Below, piece by piece: positions 9,059-18,228 of a stretch of DNA of 64,000 bases (position 1 is the first letter of the stretch; each line of letters opens with the position of its first letter). The DNA is from Aneurinibacillus sp. Ricciae_BoGa-3 (GTDB taxonomy: Bacteria; Bacillota; Bacilli; Aneurinibacillales; Aneurinibacillaceae). The notes beneath the pieces are model-generated. The model was not told the DNA's origin. It was given only the letters and a program-made list of their open reading frames with translations, and searched no databases. Location: positions 3,722,001-3,786,000 of the forward strand of contig NZ_CP116887.1 of the NCBI RefSeq assembly GCF_028421645.1, read 5' to 3'. The translations under genes were made by a program, and so were the position numbers.

Positions 9059-10036
9059 TTATTTTCTTAAAAGCTCAGTTAATCGGGTTATTTCTTTCTG
9101 CCTTTCCATTCTCGCTTGTATCGCTTTATCTACAGTGATGGCTGAGAAACGGGTGGTGGAAAGGGGTCTCGATTGAGCGATAATATCCAGATCGGTACTG
9201 ATCACAGTACCAATGGTAACAAAGCCTCCACCGGAAGTACCATCATTCAACAAAACAATCACTTCTTCGTTGTTTGGCACTAATATTACACCTATTGGGT
9301 AGACCGTATCGACGATACCATACTGACTATTACCCGATCCAAAGGGGGAATCTAAATCTTTCAAAGAAATCGATTCTCCTTTGTACCGGTATGCAACACG
9401 ATCGGATTCCGACGAAACCTTCCAATCGGAATTAAGAAACGACTTGATGCCCTCATCGCTTATGCGGTAGCTGGAAAGTCCCATCACCGCGCGTATTTCA
9501 TTGTCTCTATTGAACAATGGAATAAATTCCTTAGGAATTCGTTTCCCCGCCTGTTTAAAAACACCTGGCAGCGGCTCTGCAAGCATCAGCTCATCTCCAA
9601 TTTTTAATTTTCGGCCCTGGTACCCGCCAAATTGTGCCAAAGAATATGTAGATTTGCTGTCTAATATTTGAGGAACTTGTATTCCCCCCGATACGCATAA
9701 ATATGTTTTTACTCCATTCGTTACGCCTTTAAACGATAAGATATCTCCTTCCTGAACAATGATATTTTCCCACATGGGAATCGGTTGATGATTTAAACAG
9801 GGCTCGACGGGCGCGCCAGTAAGTGATATGACAGTTTTTTTATGAAATTCAATCTTTGGCCCCAATAGCGTCATTTCCAATCCCGCATACTCCAGAGGAT
9901 TGCCTAACAAAAGATTTCCTAGTAAAAAAGAATACTTATCGGCGGCACCGGAAGGAGGCACGCCTAAATGGTAGTTTCCCTGACGTCCCATATCCTGAAC
10001 TGTAGTGTGGATACCAGGCATTATGATCCTGAGCAC
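9059..10036 (-). CDS. PxpC/KipA-like carboxyltransferase-fold protein (second copy)
   Basis: A 325-residue AHS2-domain protein (MLRIIMPGIHTTVQDMGRQG at the N-terminus; GVPPSGAADKYSFLLGNLLLGN after it), paralogous to the product of 15853-16842. The domain is found in 5-oxoprolinase PxpC, KipA and the carboxyltransferase half of urea carboxylase. The GTG start directly follows the stop of the partner gene (TAAGTG). It is the last gene of the unit activator-pxpB-pxpC. It probably binds the PxpB-like partner to form a cyclic-amide-processing subcomplex. No PxpA, biotin carrier or biotin carboxylase accompanies this copy, so it either borrows those from the 13-18 kb operon or does something else. 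Confidence 0.85.
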   Translation of the reverse strand: MLRIIMPGIHTTVQDMGRQGNYHLGVPPSGAADKYSFLLGNLLLGNPLEYAGLEMTLLGPKIEFHKKTVISLTGAPVEPCLNHQPIPMWENIIVQEGDILSFKGVTNGVKTYLCVSGGIQVPQILDSKSTYSLAQFGGYQGRKLKIGDELMLAEPLPGVFKQAGKRIPKEFIPLFNRDNEIRAVMGLSSYRISDEGIKSFLNSDWKVSSESDRVAYRYKGESISLKDLDSPFGSGNSQYGIVDTVYPIGVILVPNNEEVIVLLNDGTSGGGFVTIGTVISTDLDIIAQSRPLSTTRFSAITVDKAIQARMERQKEITRLTELLRK

Positions 10037-10921
10037 TTAAAATACCTCCAACAAATCTTGAATGTAAAACTTTCCTTTCTTAAAATACTCTTCAACGGAA
10101 AACTCGAAATCCTTTTTGCGGTATTGATACGTCCCTCTTTGTACTTCTTCTCCTATTCGGTTATATTCCTGTTCATTAACCGGCCTGTGTTTCCAAATAT
10201 CGCCTGGCCTTGTGAGGAAAAATATCTCCGCTTTACCTGCTGCTATTTGAGGTTTTTTGTACACAGGGACTGCGGACATCCCAATTAATTGATAGCTACC
10301 GGGGCCAGGTATAGGATAAACGAGAGTGAAAACACCTCCCACACCAACAGCCTGGGCTGGCGTATCAGTCCGCGGGCTTATATATTTGGGAGCCTGGATT
10401 ATCTTTTCCCTAGTAACTCCTAACGGAAATTGCCAGGCTGCACCCGGGGTAAAACCCATCATCGTAATCAGGTAAGGCATAGCGGAATGTGCTTCAATGA
10501 ATGCTTCTTTGTCAGTATAGCCATTAATTTTCATAACGAACTCAAAGTTAGACAATTCGGGGTCCTGGTTTCGGTGTTTGAACTTCTCCGAGTACTCCCG
10601 CGTAATTGGATCATCATACCAGGTGGGAATTTCAACAATTCTCATCGATAAATTAAGTTGAGATGGGTCGCTTTTGGTCATATCAATCTCTCTTAAATAC
10701 TCAAGTAAATCACGAGCCGGGATCAATTCTGGGTTATATCGTATAAGATAAGATGCGTTAGATGGACAGATATCAATGACCCCAGGAATTTGTCGTCGCC
10801 TCAATTCGTTTGTGATCGCTAGTGCTTTAAAATTACTCTCCTCACTCATATCCCGGGAGATCTCCGCATATATGTATTCATCGCCTGCAAAATCAAAACG
10901 TGTTTCCGGTAGAGTAAACAA
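10037..10921 (-). CDS. PxpB/KipI-like carboxyltransferase-fold protein (second copy)
   Basis: A 294-residue AHS1-domain protein, longer than the roughly 240 residues of B. subtilis PxpB and close in layout to the AHS1 part of urea carboxylase. Conserved stretches are VIDICPSNASYLIRYNPEL (about 45-65), MGFTPGAAWQF (about 155), PKYISPRTDTPAQAVGVGG (about 180) and PGSYQLIGMSAVPVY (about 208). The TTG start is supported by AGGAGGATTCCA. It lies 18 nt after the sigma-54 activator gene, so activator and pxpBC-like pair are probably co-transcribed. It is a paralogue of 16839-17711. Confidence 0.85.
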   Translation of the reverse strand: MFTLPETRFDFAGDEYIYAEISRDMSEESNFKALAITNELRRRQIPGVIDICPSNASYLIRYNPELIPARDLLEYLREIDMTKSDPSQLNLSMRIVEIPTWYDDPITREYSEKFKHRNQDPELSNFEFVMKINGYTDKEAFIEAHSAMPYLITMMGFTPGAAWQFPLGVTREKIIQAPKYISPRTDTPAQAVGVGGVFTLVYPIPGPGSYQLIGMSAVPVYKKPQIAAGKAEIFFLTRPGDIWKHRPVNEQEYNRIGEEVQRGTYQYRKKDFEFSVEEYFKKGKFYIQDLLEVF

Positions 10922-10939
10922 TGGAATCCTCCTAATCGT

Positions 10940-12994
10940 TCAGCGATTATTAATTCGTCGGCTGATCGTAGCTTGACTCACTCCCAAAATCTGAGACACC
11001 TTTGCCGCAGTTCCATATTTACGTAGAGCTAAGTCAATTAGTTGTCTTTCTAACTCTGCGACCGCCTCTTTCAAAGGCATAATTTCGAATATCATGGGTT
11101 TTCCCTTTTTTTCTCTAATATCAGTATAGAGAATGGATAGCACATCATCTTGATCTATAAAATTCTCTCTGCTGGTTACAAATAAACGTTCGATTATATT
11201 CTGCAACTCGCGCACATTCCCCGGCCAATTGTAATTTTCTAATACTTCGAGTGCATCAAGGGATAAACTTTTATTCTTTATATATTCCTGATTGAATTGT
11301 TGTAAAAAATGCATGGATAAAGATGCAATATCCTCAGGGCGTTCACGCAAAGGAGGAATCCGTATTGGAATAACATTTAAACGATAATACAGATCTTCAC
11401 GAAATAGATTTTGCTGTACAAGTTCTCTAAGATCACGGTTGGCTGATGCAATAATCCTCACATCGATAGGTATGGTTTTAATCCCCCCTACACGAACAAC
11501 TTCTCTTTCTTGAAGGACTCGGAGGAGTTTCACCTGCATATTCGGAGGCAACTCTGAAATTTCATCTAACAACAATGTCCCCCCATTTGCCATTTCGAAC
11601 AGACCTGGTTTTCCTTTTTGATCTGCGCCGGTAAATGCCCCTTTTTCGTATCCAAAAAGTTCGCTCTCAATCAAATTTTCAGGGATCGCTCCGCAATTGA
11701 CACGTATAAACGGCTGCGTTTTTCTTTGGCTATAATCATGTATGGCGTGAGCAAACACTTCTTTCCCCACCCCGGATTCTCCAATTAGCATCACGGTGGA
11801 ATGTACAGAAGCGATGCGCTTCATTTCATCCACCAAGTTTTCCATTAACCGGGAGCGATAAATCAACTTTTTTTTCCGGTCAGATTGCTCGATTAATTCA
11901 TTCAGCTCCTGATTTAATTCATCCGACTTTGTTTGGACCATACCTAGCTTTTTACCAAGTCTATCAATGTCCTGGGAAACAATGACTATTTTTTCAAGTT
12001 TGCCCTCATGAAATACAGGGTTTGCGACAGACCAAATTTTCCGTCCATACAATGTTTCCTGGATACTGAACACTTTCGCTCTTTTGTTTTTGCACAAGTC
12101 AAAAACGTTAGGTGTAAAAATCCCTTCTTCCTCCAGTTCCTTGACATTTCGTCCAATCATTAGCTGAGAATCTTCGGTCCCCCAAAAACTCTTCAGGAAA
12201 GTTCCAGCTAAGCGAATGATGTTTCCTTCAGAATTGACGACAAGTATTTGCTCGTAGGAGGAGGAATAGATGGCCTGCAAGTCCTCAGAAATGTCCCTGA
12301 CAAACTCCAGTTCCTGAACGGCTCTTTCCCACTGTACCCCTTGTCCAAAGATATGGACAATTCCTGAAATTTTACCTTCGATCATTAGCGGGGAAAAGTT
12401 GCCAATTATATGTTTATAATTGAGCGAACAATCGACACACACAAATTGTTTACCGGAAAGAACTTCTTCTAAATTTTTTTTATTAGTGTCGAGCAGCGTT
12501 TTATAATTTCGATAGAGGAGAAATGAACTGGAAAGGCCTAAAATATTTTCTGCCATTTCATTAATAAACGTAACGTTAAAGTCCGCATCCGTTGTTATAA
12601 TTCCAATTTCTGCCCCATTAAAAATGCGATTGATTTGTTCTAATTCCAGCTGATTAACTATACTCCTCGCCTGTTCCATCGTACAAAAACCGGTTACATT
12701 ACCATTAAGATCAACCCCTAGAACCACGGATATATTGTGATAAAATTCTACTGGATTAAACCGAGGAACCTTTAAAATATTCTGATAATATTCGATAGTT
12801 TGATGCAGGTCCTGCGATTTTTGCAATTGCTGGAGAAGGAAAGATATATTTACGTAGCCTACAACTATATCTTGATCACAAACTAAAGAGATGTTCTGCT
12901 GGGATTCATGAAGAATTTCTAAAGCCCGTTGAATCGTACTGTTTTGATCCACAGTAGTTTGAATAGATTGTAAAATCTCCTTCCAAACAATCAC
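10940..12994 (-). CDS. Sigma-54-dependent enhancer-binding activator (CBS-PAS-PAS-AAA+-Fis HTH)
   Basis: The product has 684 residues. Residues 1-110 resemble a CBS-type sensory region, and two PAS-like domains follow (about 125-230 and 245-350). The AAA+ module has GESGVGKE (Walker A, about 403), the sigma-54-contacting GAFTGA loop (about 450) and GGTLLLDE (Walker B). The C-terminus is a Fis-type helix-turn-helix ending [11 protein letters not shown]. Such proteins bind upstream palindromes and open -24/-12 promoters when the N-terminal sensors detect a signal. Three such promoters lie within 17 kb (3286, 17802 and 19639). The GTG start follows AAGGAGGTG. A TATAAT at 13085-13090 (minus strand) may be the -10 of its own sigma-A promoter, though with a poor -35. 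The effector is unknown. Confidence 0.93.
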   Translation of the reverse strand: MIVWKEILQSIQTTVDQNSTIQRALEILHESQQNISLVCDQDIVVGYVNISFLLQQLQKSQDLHQTIEYYQNILKVPRFNPVEFYHNISVVLGVDLNGNVTGFCTMEQARSIVNQLELEQINRIFNGAEIGIITTDADFNVTFINEMAENILGLSSSFLLYRNYKTLLDTNKKNLEEVLSGKQFVCVDCSLNYKHIIGNFSPLMIEGKISGIVHIFGQGVQWERAVQELEFVRDISEDLQAIYSSSYEQILVVNSEGNIIRLAGTFLKSFWGTEDSQLMIGRNVKELEEEGIFTPNVFDLCKNKRAKVFSIQETLYGRKIWSVANPVFHEGKLEKIVIVSQDIDRLGKKLGMVQTKSDELNQELNELIEQSDRKKKLIYRSRLMENLVDEMKRIASVHSTVMLIGESGVGKEVFAHAIHDYSQRKTQPFIRVNCGAIPENLIESELFGYEKGAFTGADQKGKPGLFEMANGGTLLLDEISELPPNMQVKLLRVLQEREVVRVGGIKTIPIDVRIIASANRDLRELVQQNLFREDLYYRLNVIPIRIPPLRERPEDIASLSMHFLQQFNQEYIKNKSLSLDALEVLENYNWPGNVRELQNIIERLFVTSRENFIDQDDVLSILYTDIREKKGKPMIFEIMPLKEAVAELERQLIDLALRKYGTAAKVSQILGVSQATISRRINNR

Positions 12995-13136
12995 TTTTTG
13001 CGCACCTCCTTATCATAAATGCAATGATATCATAATTAACAAATTTCCGAGAGCCTCATATTACACTTATCAAAATTATCCTTTATTATAATTTACCATT
13101 TGAAAACCATTGTTTGCAAAAATGAAATATTATAAC

Positions 13137-13168
13137 AAACAAAAAGGCTGTTAAGTAATCAACAGCCT
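13137..13168 (-). terminator. Terminator of the pxp-acc operon
   Basis: On the minus strand AGGCTGTT and AACAGCCT enclose an 8-nt loop and are followed by TTTTTG. Confidence 0.85.
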
Positions 13169-13182
13169 ACACACTACATCCC

Positions 13183-13374
13183 CTAAGGTTTCTTCCATGG
13201 CCAGCTGACTCCACCCTTGGCCCAGTCATTCCTTTTAATTTCGCTTATAAGAATGTCTACTTCTTCTTTCTCGATATTGAGAGAGCGAGCCATCGCATCG
13301 GTTACTTCTCGGATCATTGAACCCTTCATCTCTTCACTTCTGCCTTCGAGCATTTCAATTCTTACTACAGGCAT
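13183..13374 (-). CDS. 4-oxalocrotonate tautomerase family protein
   Basis: The ATG at 13374 is preceded by GAGGAGGTTGCGGAT and gives a 63-residue protein starting MPVVRIEMLEGRS. Once the initiator is removed, Pro1 is the general base typical of the family. The length matches short tautomerases. It is the last gene of the pxpB-pxpC-accB-accC-pxpA operon. A keto-enol or imine-enamine isomerisation on a ring-opened intermediate is possible, but the substrate is not evident. Confidence 0.88.
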   Translation of the reverse strand: MPVVRIEMLEGRSEEMKGSMIREVTDAMARSLNIEKEEVDILISEIKRNDWAKGGVSWPWKKP

Positions 13375-13434
13375 ATCCGCAACCTCCTCTATTATGCCTT
13401 GCCAGTTCGTATATCCCTGCTTCATTAGCTATAT

Positions 13435-14214
13435 TCACGCTATCCCTAATATATCTTTAATAGAAGTAATTTGAATGTCATTTGCTTTTAATGCATCAAC
13501 AATTGCTTTCGCTAGCTGAGGTGCTCCGGGGGTATCCCCATGAATACATACTGTTTCAGCTTTAAGCGATACGTCTTCGCCTGTATGAGCCACAACTCGT
13601 CCTTCCTTGACCATTCGAACCACTCGATCTGCCATTTGGGCATAATCCTCAATGGAATACCCTTTCCTTGTAAGTACGATAGAAGCAGTCGAAGTGTGTT
13701 CTCGGTCGGAATACACTTCTTTCGCCACGGGTATTCCCATTTTTTGACCCACCTCAACTACGGCGGAATTATTCATGGCATACACAATCGTATTAGAGTC
13801 AATCACGGCAATAGATTCCAGGATCGCTTTTGCTATTTTTTCATCCTCCATTGCCATCATATAAAGAGCACCATGTGGCTTGCAGTGTTGAATTTTCATG
13901 TCCAATGAGGATGCGAACTCCCGTAGGGCCCCCATTTGGTACATCACATAATCTTTAATCTCGGAGACTGTAGAACTCATATATCTACGCCCGAAACCCA
14001 TTAAATCGGGAAAACCGGGGTGCGCCCCGATGCCAACCCCATATTTTTTGGCCAATTCCACGGTTTCCCGCATAACATGGGGATCCCCCGCGTGGTAACC
14101 GCAGGCAATGTTGGCTGAAGTGATATATTGCATCATTTCTTCGTCACTTCCCAATTGATATAAACCAAAACTTTCTCCCATATCGCAATTAAGATCAACT
14201 TTTAACATATTCAT
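13435..14214 (-). CDS. pxpA: PxpA-like LamB/YcsF family protein (5-oxoprolinase subunit A type)
   Basis: A roughly 259-residue LamB_YcsF protein opening LKVDLNCDMGESFGLY with NIACGYHAGDP near residue 35. These are hallmark motifs of PxpA, the subunit that with PxpB and PxpC hydrolyses 5-oxoproline in an ATP-dependent way. The GIGAHPGFPDLMGFGRR and VKPHGALY-like segments are present. The start has GAGGAGAGTG just upstream. Position in the operon after accC and before the tautomerase suggests one multi-subunit enzyme system. The natural substrate may be oxoproline or another lactam. Confidence 0.88.
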   Translation of the reverse strand: MNMLKVDLNCDMGESFGLYQLGSDEEMMQYITSANIACGYHAGDPHVMRETVELAKKYGVGIGAHPGFPDLMGFGRRYMSSTVSEIKDYVMYQMGALREFASSLDMKIQHCKPHGALYMMAMEDEKIAKAILESIAVIDSNTIVYAMNNSAVVEVGQKMGIPVAKEVYSDREHTSTASIVLTRKGYSIEDYAQMADRVVRMVKEGRVVAHTGEDVSLKAETVCIHGDTPGAPQLAKAIVDALKANDIQITSIKDILGIA

Positions 14215-14225
14215 CACTCTCCTCG

Positions 14226-15575
14226 TTATATTGGTGTTGCAAGTAAATGATCCAGAAAGCGAGTTGTGTAAATTCCACCTGTAAATTCAGGATTTTTTAC
14301 AATCAACTGTAAAAGCGAAAGGTTCGTTGTGAGACCTTCAATAACAATGCTTTCCAATAACTGTTCCATTTTTTGAACCGCTTCGTCCCGATCTACGCCG
14401 TGCGTAATAATCTTTCCTATCATCGGATCATAGAAAGGTGATACAGTGCTTCCCTCTATTACCGCAAAATCGAATCTTCCTTTATGATCCGGAAGATATA
14501 GTGTTTGTATTGTACCCGGTGATGGGAAGAACGTCTTAGGGTCCTCCGCATACAGCCGACATTCGATTGAATAACCCTTCTTTTCAATATCTTCTTGATT
14601 AACGTATAATTTTTCTTTAGCAGCTATACGAATTTGCAATTCAACTAAATCGATACCCGTAATTTCCTCCGTAACCGGGTGTTCTACCTGCAAACGTGTA
14701 TTCATTTCCAGAAAATAAAATTCCTTGTTTTCATCAAAAATAAATTCCATGGTTCCGACGTTGGTGTAACCCATTTGTTTTACTCCATGCAAGGCAGTCT
14801 CCAATAAATGTTGGCGTGTCCCCTCATCCAAAAATGGGGAAGGACTTTCTTCCACAACTTTTTGGTTTCTCCTTTGTACCGAACATTCTCTTTCAAACAA
14901 ATGAATAGCATTCCCGTGCTCATCACAAGCAACCTGTACTTCAATGTGATGGGGATTCGAAATGAATTTTTCCAGAAACAAGGTACCGTCACCAAAAAAA
15001 GAGTTTGCTCGTTGCATAGTAGAAGCATATACTTTTTTCAATTCGTCACCATCATGGACCAGTTGCATTCCAATGCCTCCACCACCCGCACTGGCTTTCA
15101 GCATTAACGGATACTCCAACTGCTCTGCAATTTCAAGTGCCTGTTCCACGGATTCCAACTGGCCGTCCCAACCTGGAACAATAGGTACACCTGCCTTTTT
15201 CATTTGCCGGCGGGATTCGATTTTGCTGCCCATTAATTCAATAATCCTAGCAGAAGGCCCAATAAAGGTTATTCCTTCCTCTTCGCATCTATGAGCAAAC
15301 GCCGGGTTTTCAGACAAAAATCCGTATCCAGGATGAATCGCTGTCGCACAAGTTTGCTTAGCGGCTTCAATCACTTTATCAACATTAAGGTAGCTTTTTT
15401 TCGCCTGAGCCGGCCCCACACAAATTGCTTCATCTGCCTCAACCACAAACGGTGCGTCTGCATCGGCCTCCGAATAGATCGCAACCGTTTTAATTTCCAA
15501 ACGTTTACATGTACGAATGATTCTGCGTGCAATCTCCCCGCGGTTGGCGATTAATACTTTCTCGAAATAGCTCAT
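14226..15575 (-). CDS. Biotin carboxylase (AccC type)
   Basis: A 449-residue biotin carboxylase: N-terminal fold FEKVLIANRGEIARRIIRTC, ATP-grasp glycine-rich loop LKASAGGGGIGMQLV (about 160-174) and the catalytic segment FLEMNTRLQVEHPVTEEITG (about 285-304). It carboxylates biotin on the carrier protein using ATP and bicarbonate. The gene is 27 nt downstream of the carrier gene and next to pxpA, away from any acetyl-CoA carboxyltransferase genes in the window. It therefore probably serves the PxpB/PxpC pair rather than fatty-acid synthesis. The start has TAGGAGGAGAATC before ATG. Confidence 0.93.
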   Translation of the reverse strand: MSYFEKVLIANRGEIARRIIRTCKRLEIKTVAIYSEADADAPFVVEADEAICVGPAQAKKSYLNVDKVIEAAKQTCATAIHPGYGFLSENPAFAHRCEEEGITFIGPSARIIELMGSKIESRRQMKKAGVPIVPGWDGQLESVEQALEIAEQLEYPLMLKASAGGGGIGMQLVHDGDELKKVYASTMQRANSFFGDGTLFLEKFISNPHHIEVQVACDEHGNAIHLFERECSVQRRNQKVVEESPSPFLDEGTRQHLLETALHGVKQMGYTNVGTMEFIFDENKEFYFLEMNTRLQVEHPVTEEITGIDLVELQIRIAAKEKLYVNQEDIEKKGYSIECRLYAEDPKTFFPSPGTIQTLYLPDHKGRFDFAVIEGSTVSPFYDPMIGKIITHGVDRDEAVQKMEQLLESIVIEGLTTNLSLLQLIVKNPEFTGGIYTTRFLDHLLATPI

Positions 15576-15602
15576 GATTCTCCTCCTAGATGTATTTTTA
15601 TG

Positions 15603-15851
15603 CTACTCTCCTCGAATAACCGCAATTTCCTGTCCAGCGTCAACGATATCCTCACTTTCGACGATAAAACGCTCAACTAAACCATCGACTCCCGCTTGAA
15701 TCTCGTAAAAGTTTTTCATCACTTCAATTAAACCAATCGTATCATCGGCTTTGACTTTTTGTCCTTCTCGAACGAATACATCCTGATCCGGACTTGGTCG
15801 CCTATAAAATACCCCTGGTATTGGTGAAATTACGGATTTGTTATCTGCCAT
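15603..15851 (-). CDS. Biotin carboxyl carrier protein
   Basis: The product has 82 residues from the ATG at 15851, which follows AAAGGAGATCGATTTAAG. A longer in-frame start at 15878 lies inside pxpC. It is a single biotinyl domain: ISPIPGVFYRRPSPD, then the biotinylation loop IEVMKNFYEI, with the acceptor lysine in EVMKN instead of the usual EAMKM. The short length, without the Pro/Ala-rich N-terminal part of AccB of acetyl-CoA carboxylase, suggests a dedicated carrier. It sits between pxpC (stop at 15853) and accC. Confidence 0.92.
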   Translation of the reverse strand: MADNKSVISPIPGVFYRRPSPDQDVFVREGQKVKADDTIGLIEVMKNFYEIQAGVDGLVERFIVESEDIVDAGQEIAVIRGE

Positions 15852-15852
15852 C

Positions 15853-16842
15853 TTAAATCGATCTCCTTTCTGCCACAATTTGTTCTTTGATTTTCATTAA
15901 CTGGTTCTTCAACTCCAATCGCGCCTGTAGCGCTTCTTCCAATGTTACAGAAATAAAACGAACCTTCTCATTCGTCTTAATTTGCGCCATTCGATTTAAA
16001 TCTGCGTTTATTACTGTCGCAATGGTAGCATATCCCCCACCGGTGACCGCATCATTTAACAAGGCAATCGGTTCCACACCGTCAGGGACTTGAATCGAAC
16101 CGATTGGATAGCCTAGGTCGACGACATTTGAGGGGTTACTTCCAGCCCCAAATGGCTGCTCCCGCGGCACGAAGGATAATCTTTCACCCTTAAATCGATA
16201 GCCGATCCGGTTGGCCTCTGGCGTTACGGTCCAATCGATTGATAAAAATTGTTTTTTGCTTTCTGCGGTGAACCTATAACTGCATAATCCCATAATTACA
16301 CGGATCTCATTGCTATTTGAAAATTGGGTGGTAAACTTGGAATCGACCCGTGTTCCTTCTTTCACCTTGTAACTTTGAGCACTTCCAATCTGTAATAAAT
16401 CCCCTGCCTGTAAAGCCCTTCCTTCAAAACCTCCAATGCCGCAAAGGGTATAAGTAGAGCGGGATCCCATAATTTCCGGTACATCAATCCCACCGGCTAC
16501 TGCTAAATAAACACGGGCTCCAGCTTTCATAAACTCAAAAGAAAGGACATCCCCCGCTTTGACTATTAACGTCTCCCACATGGGAACAAGTTGACCGTTT
16601 ATTTTAGGTGGAATCTGGCCACCAGTCACAGCAATTACCGTGTTCTCCTGAAATTCCAGTTCCGGTCCCATATACGTAATTTCTATGGTTGCTGCATTCT
16701 CGTCATTTCCAACTAGTAAATTGGATATCGTATAAGAGTATGTATCCATCGCTCCAGATGGCGGCATACCTATTTCGTAAAAGCCAATCCGACCTCGATC
16801 CTGGACCGTTGTTTGAAGTCCAGGCTTGATTACTTTAATCAT
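15853..16842 (-). CDS. pxpC: PxpC-like biotin-dependent carboxyltransferase subunit (AHS2)
   Basis: A 329-residue AHS2-domain protein: IKVIKPGLQTTVQDRGRIGF, then MPPSGAMDTYSYTISNLLVGN and a C-terminal GGGYATIATVINADLNRMAQ. In urea carboxylase the same fold forms the carboxyltransferase half; in PxpC it helps hydrolyse oxoproline. The neighbouring genes for biotin carrier and biotin carboxylase favour carboxyl transfer. It overlaps pxpB by 4 bp. The 9059-10036 gene is a diverged paralogue. Confidence 0.88.
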   Translation of the reverse strand: MIKVIKPGLQTTVQDRGRIGFYEIGMPPSGAMDTYSYTISNLLVGNDENAATIEITYMGPELEFQENTVIAVTGGQIPPKINGQLVPMWETLIVKAGDVLSFEFMKAGARVYLAVAGGIDVPEIMGSRSTYTLCGIGGFEGRALQAGDLLQIGSAQSYKVKEGTRVDSKFTTQFSNSNEIRVIMGLCSYRFTAESKKQFLSIDWTVTPEANRIGYRFKGERLSFVPREQPFGAGSNPSNVVDLGYPIGSIQVPDGVEPIALLNDAVTGGGYATIATVINADLNRMAQIKTNEKVRFISVTLEEALQARLELKNQLMKIKEQIVAERRSI

Positions 16843-17711
16843 TGGTATAACCCCCCAAGCACTTTTTCCGAAAACTTTCTTGGATCTTGTATGACCTCGG
16901 TTGGCGTAAATGTAATGTCTTTAGTTAGATAACGGAACGTTCTGTCTTCCACCCCTTTGCGAATGGATTCGAAATCCTCCTTACTAACGGAACGATAGCG
17001 GAAGATATCTCCTTGACGCGGAAATGTGATCGAATCCTGAAAATCAAGAAGTTTTTGATCTTTATCAAAAATAGGAGCCGCCGCTACACCAAACAATTGG
17101 TAACCACCCGCTCCTTGCACAGGATAAATAACAGAAAATGCTCCACCGAATCCAAATGCCCTCTCCGGAGTAAACGTGCGTGGCCGGACATACTTCGGAA
17201 CCTCAATTTGTTGTTCACGGGGAACCATTTGGTAACACCATGGCAATCCAGGAACAAATCCAACCATAGAGACTAAAAAAGGAGAGTCGGTGATCGCTTG
17301 AATTAAGTCATTTTTGGATGAATACCCATTAATCCGTGCCGCGTATTCCAAATCTGTTGAATTCGGATCCTGATGACGATCACGGAACCTCATAAGTGCC
17401 TCATGGGTCCACGGATCCTCAAACAAAATTGGAATGTCAACAACACGGGAATGGATTTCGATTTCATCTAAATTAGATGCGGATTTCTCTAATTCCTTTA
17501 GCTCCTGAATCAATTGGTTAGGATGGAACACTTCCGGATCGACGCGAACCATGTATGAAGCATTCGACGGACAAATATCCAGAATACCCGGCCAGTCTTT
17601 TTCTTTTAACTTTCGAGTGATCGCCATTCCTAGGAAGTTAGCTTCTAAACTCATTTCTTCAGCCAATTCGACAAAGACAAATTCATCGCCGCCATATTCA
17701 TATCGTGTCAA
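16839..17711 (-). CDS. pxpB: PxpB-like biotin-dependent carboxyltransferase subunit (AHS1)
   Basis: A 290-residue AHS1-domain protein with DICPSNASYMVRVDPE (about 50-65), MVGFVPGLPWCYQM (about 150), PKYVRPRTFTPERAFGFGG (about 175) and VQGAGGYQLFGVAAAP (about 205). The start is a TTG with GAGGTGA 7 nt upstream. It is the first gene of the operon and has an 80-nt leader from the sigma-54 promoter at 17802-17819. With PxpC it should form the carboxyltransferase core. Confidence 0.88.
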   Translation of the reverse strand: MTRYEYGGDEFVFVELAEEMSLEANFLGMAITRKLKEKDWPGILDICPSNASYMVRVDPEVFHPNQLIQELKELEKSASNLDEIEIHSRVVDIPILFEDPWTHEALMRFRDRHQDPNSTDLEYAARINGYSSKNDLIQAITDSPFLVSMVGFVPGLPWCYQMVPREQQIEVPKYVRPRTFTPERAFGFGGAFSVIYPVQGAGGYQLFGVAAAPIFDKDQKLLDFQDSITFPRQGDIFRYRSVSKEDFESIRKGVEDRTFRYLTKDITFTPTEVIQDPRKFSEKVLGGLYQ

Positions 17712-17801
17712 TGTTTTTCACCTCACTGCATTTTTAAGAGCCTTTCATACTGGATTGTAGATAATATTAATTATTCATGTACGTATTCTTTATAATATAA
17801 A

Positions 17802-17819
17802 TAGCAATAATTATGCCAA
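17802..17819 (-). promoter_or_regulatory. Sigma-54 promoter of the pxpB-pxpC-accB-accC-pxpA operon
   Basis: The minus strand reads TTGGCATAATTATTGCTA, with GG and GC separated by exactly 10 nt. The expected start site is near 17792. Confidence 0.85.
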
Positions 17820-17852
17820 TAAACAGTAATATTATTTTTTTAGATTACATTA

Positions 17853-18000
17853 TTTCAATTATGAAATCACTATTGATTTCATAATTGAAATAATATGTTA
17901 CTCCTTAAATAATCAAATGATTATCATCTATTGTCGCTTCGATTTGTTAAGATGAGCATAAAGTGCTTTCAAAAATGAAATGTTAATTTCAATTTTGAAA
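17853..18000 (-). promoter_or_regulatory. Four palindromic activator sites (TTTCA-N4-TGAAA) upstream of pxpB
   Basis: There are perfect 10/10 matches to TTTCA-N4-TGAAA at 17853-17866, 17967-17980 and 17987-18000. The fourth site, at 17877-17890, is TTTCATAATTGAAA and is the mirror of the first. The first two lie in a perfect 20-bp inverted repeat (17849-17868 / 17875-17894) with a 6-nt spacer; the last two are 20 bp apart. They lie about 60-210 bp upstream of the sigma-54 start, the usual distance for enhancer sites. Apart from these and the terminator at 18059, I see nothing else in the 17712-18228 gap. Confidence 0.7.
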
Positions 18001-18058
18001 TATTTAAAAACATTGAAAAAAGAGGGAACAGCAACTTGCCGATAAGCAGAATTAAATT

Positions 18059-18096
18059 AGGCAGCGCTACCATCCTATTTGATGGTAGCGCTGCCT
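18059..18096 (-). terminator. Stem-loop terminator downstream of gabT
   Basis: A perfect 16-bp stem (AGGCAGCGCTACCATC and its complement) with a 6-nt loop lies about 130 nt after the gabT stop. The minus-strand side is followed by TAATTTAATT, so the U-run is weak. Confidence 0.65.
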
Positions 18097-18228
18097 ATCT
18101 CACATTCCAGTATATTTGGGCGATCCCATCCCAAATTGAGAGGAGGATGGAGTCGTTTTAGAGTATACTATGCATTTATTCAATAACGTTAGGCTATTCT
18201 TTCAAAAATCTTTTAGCAAAATTTGAAC

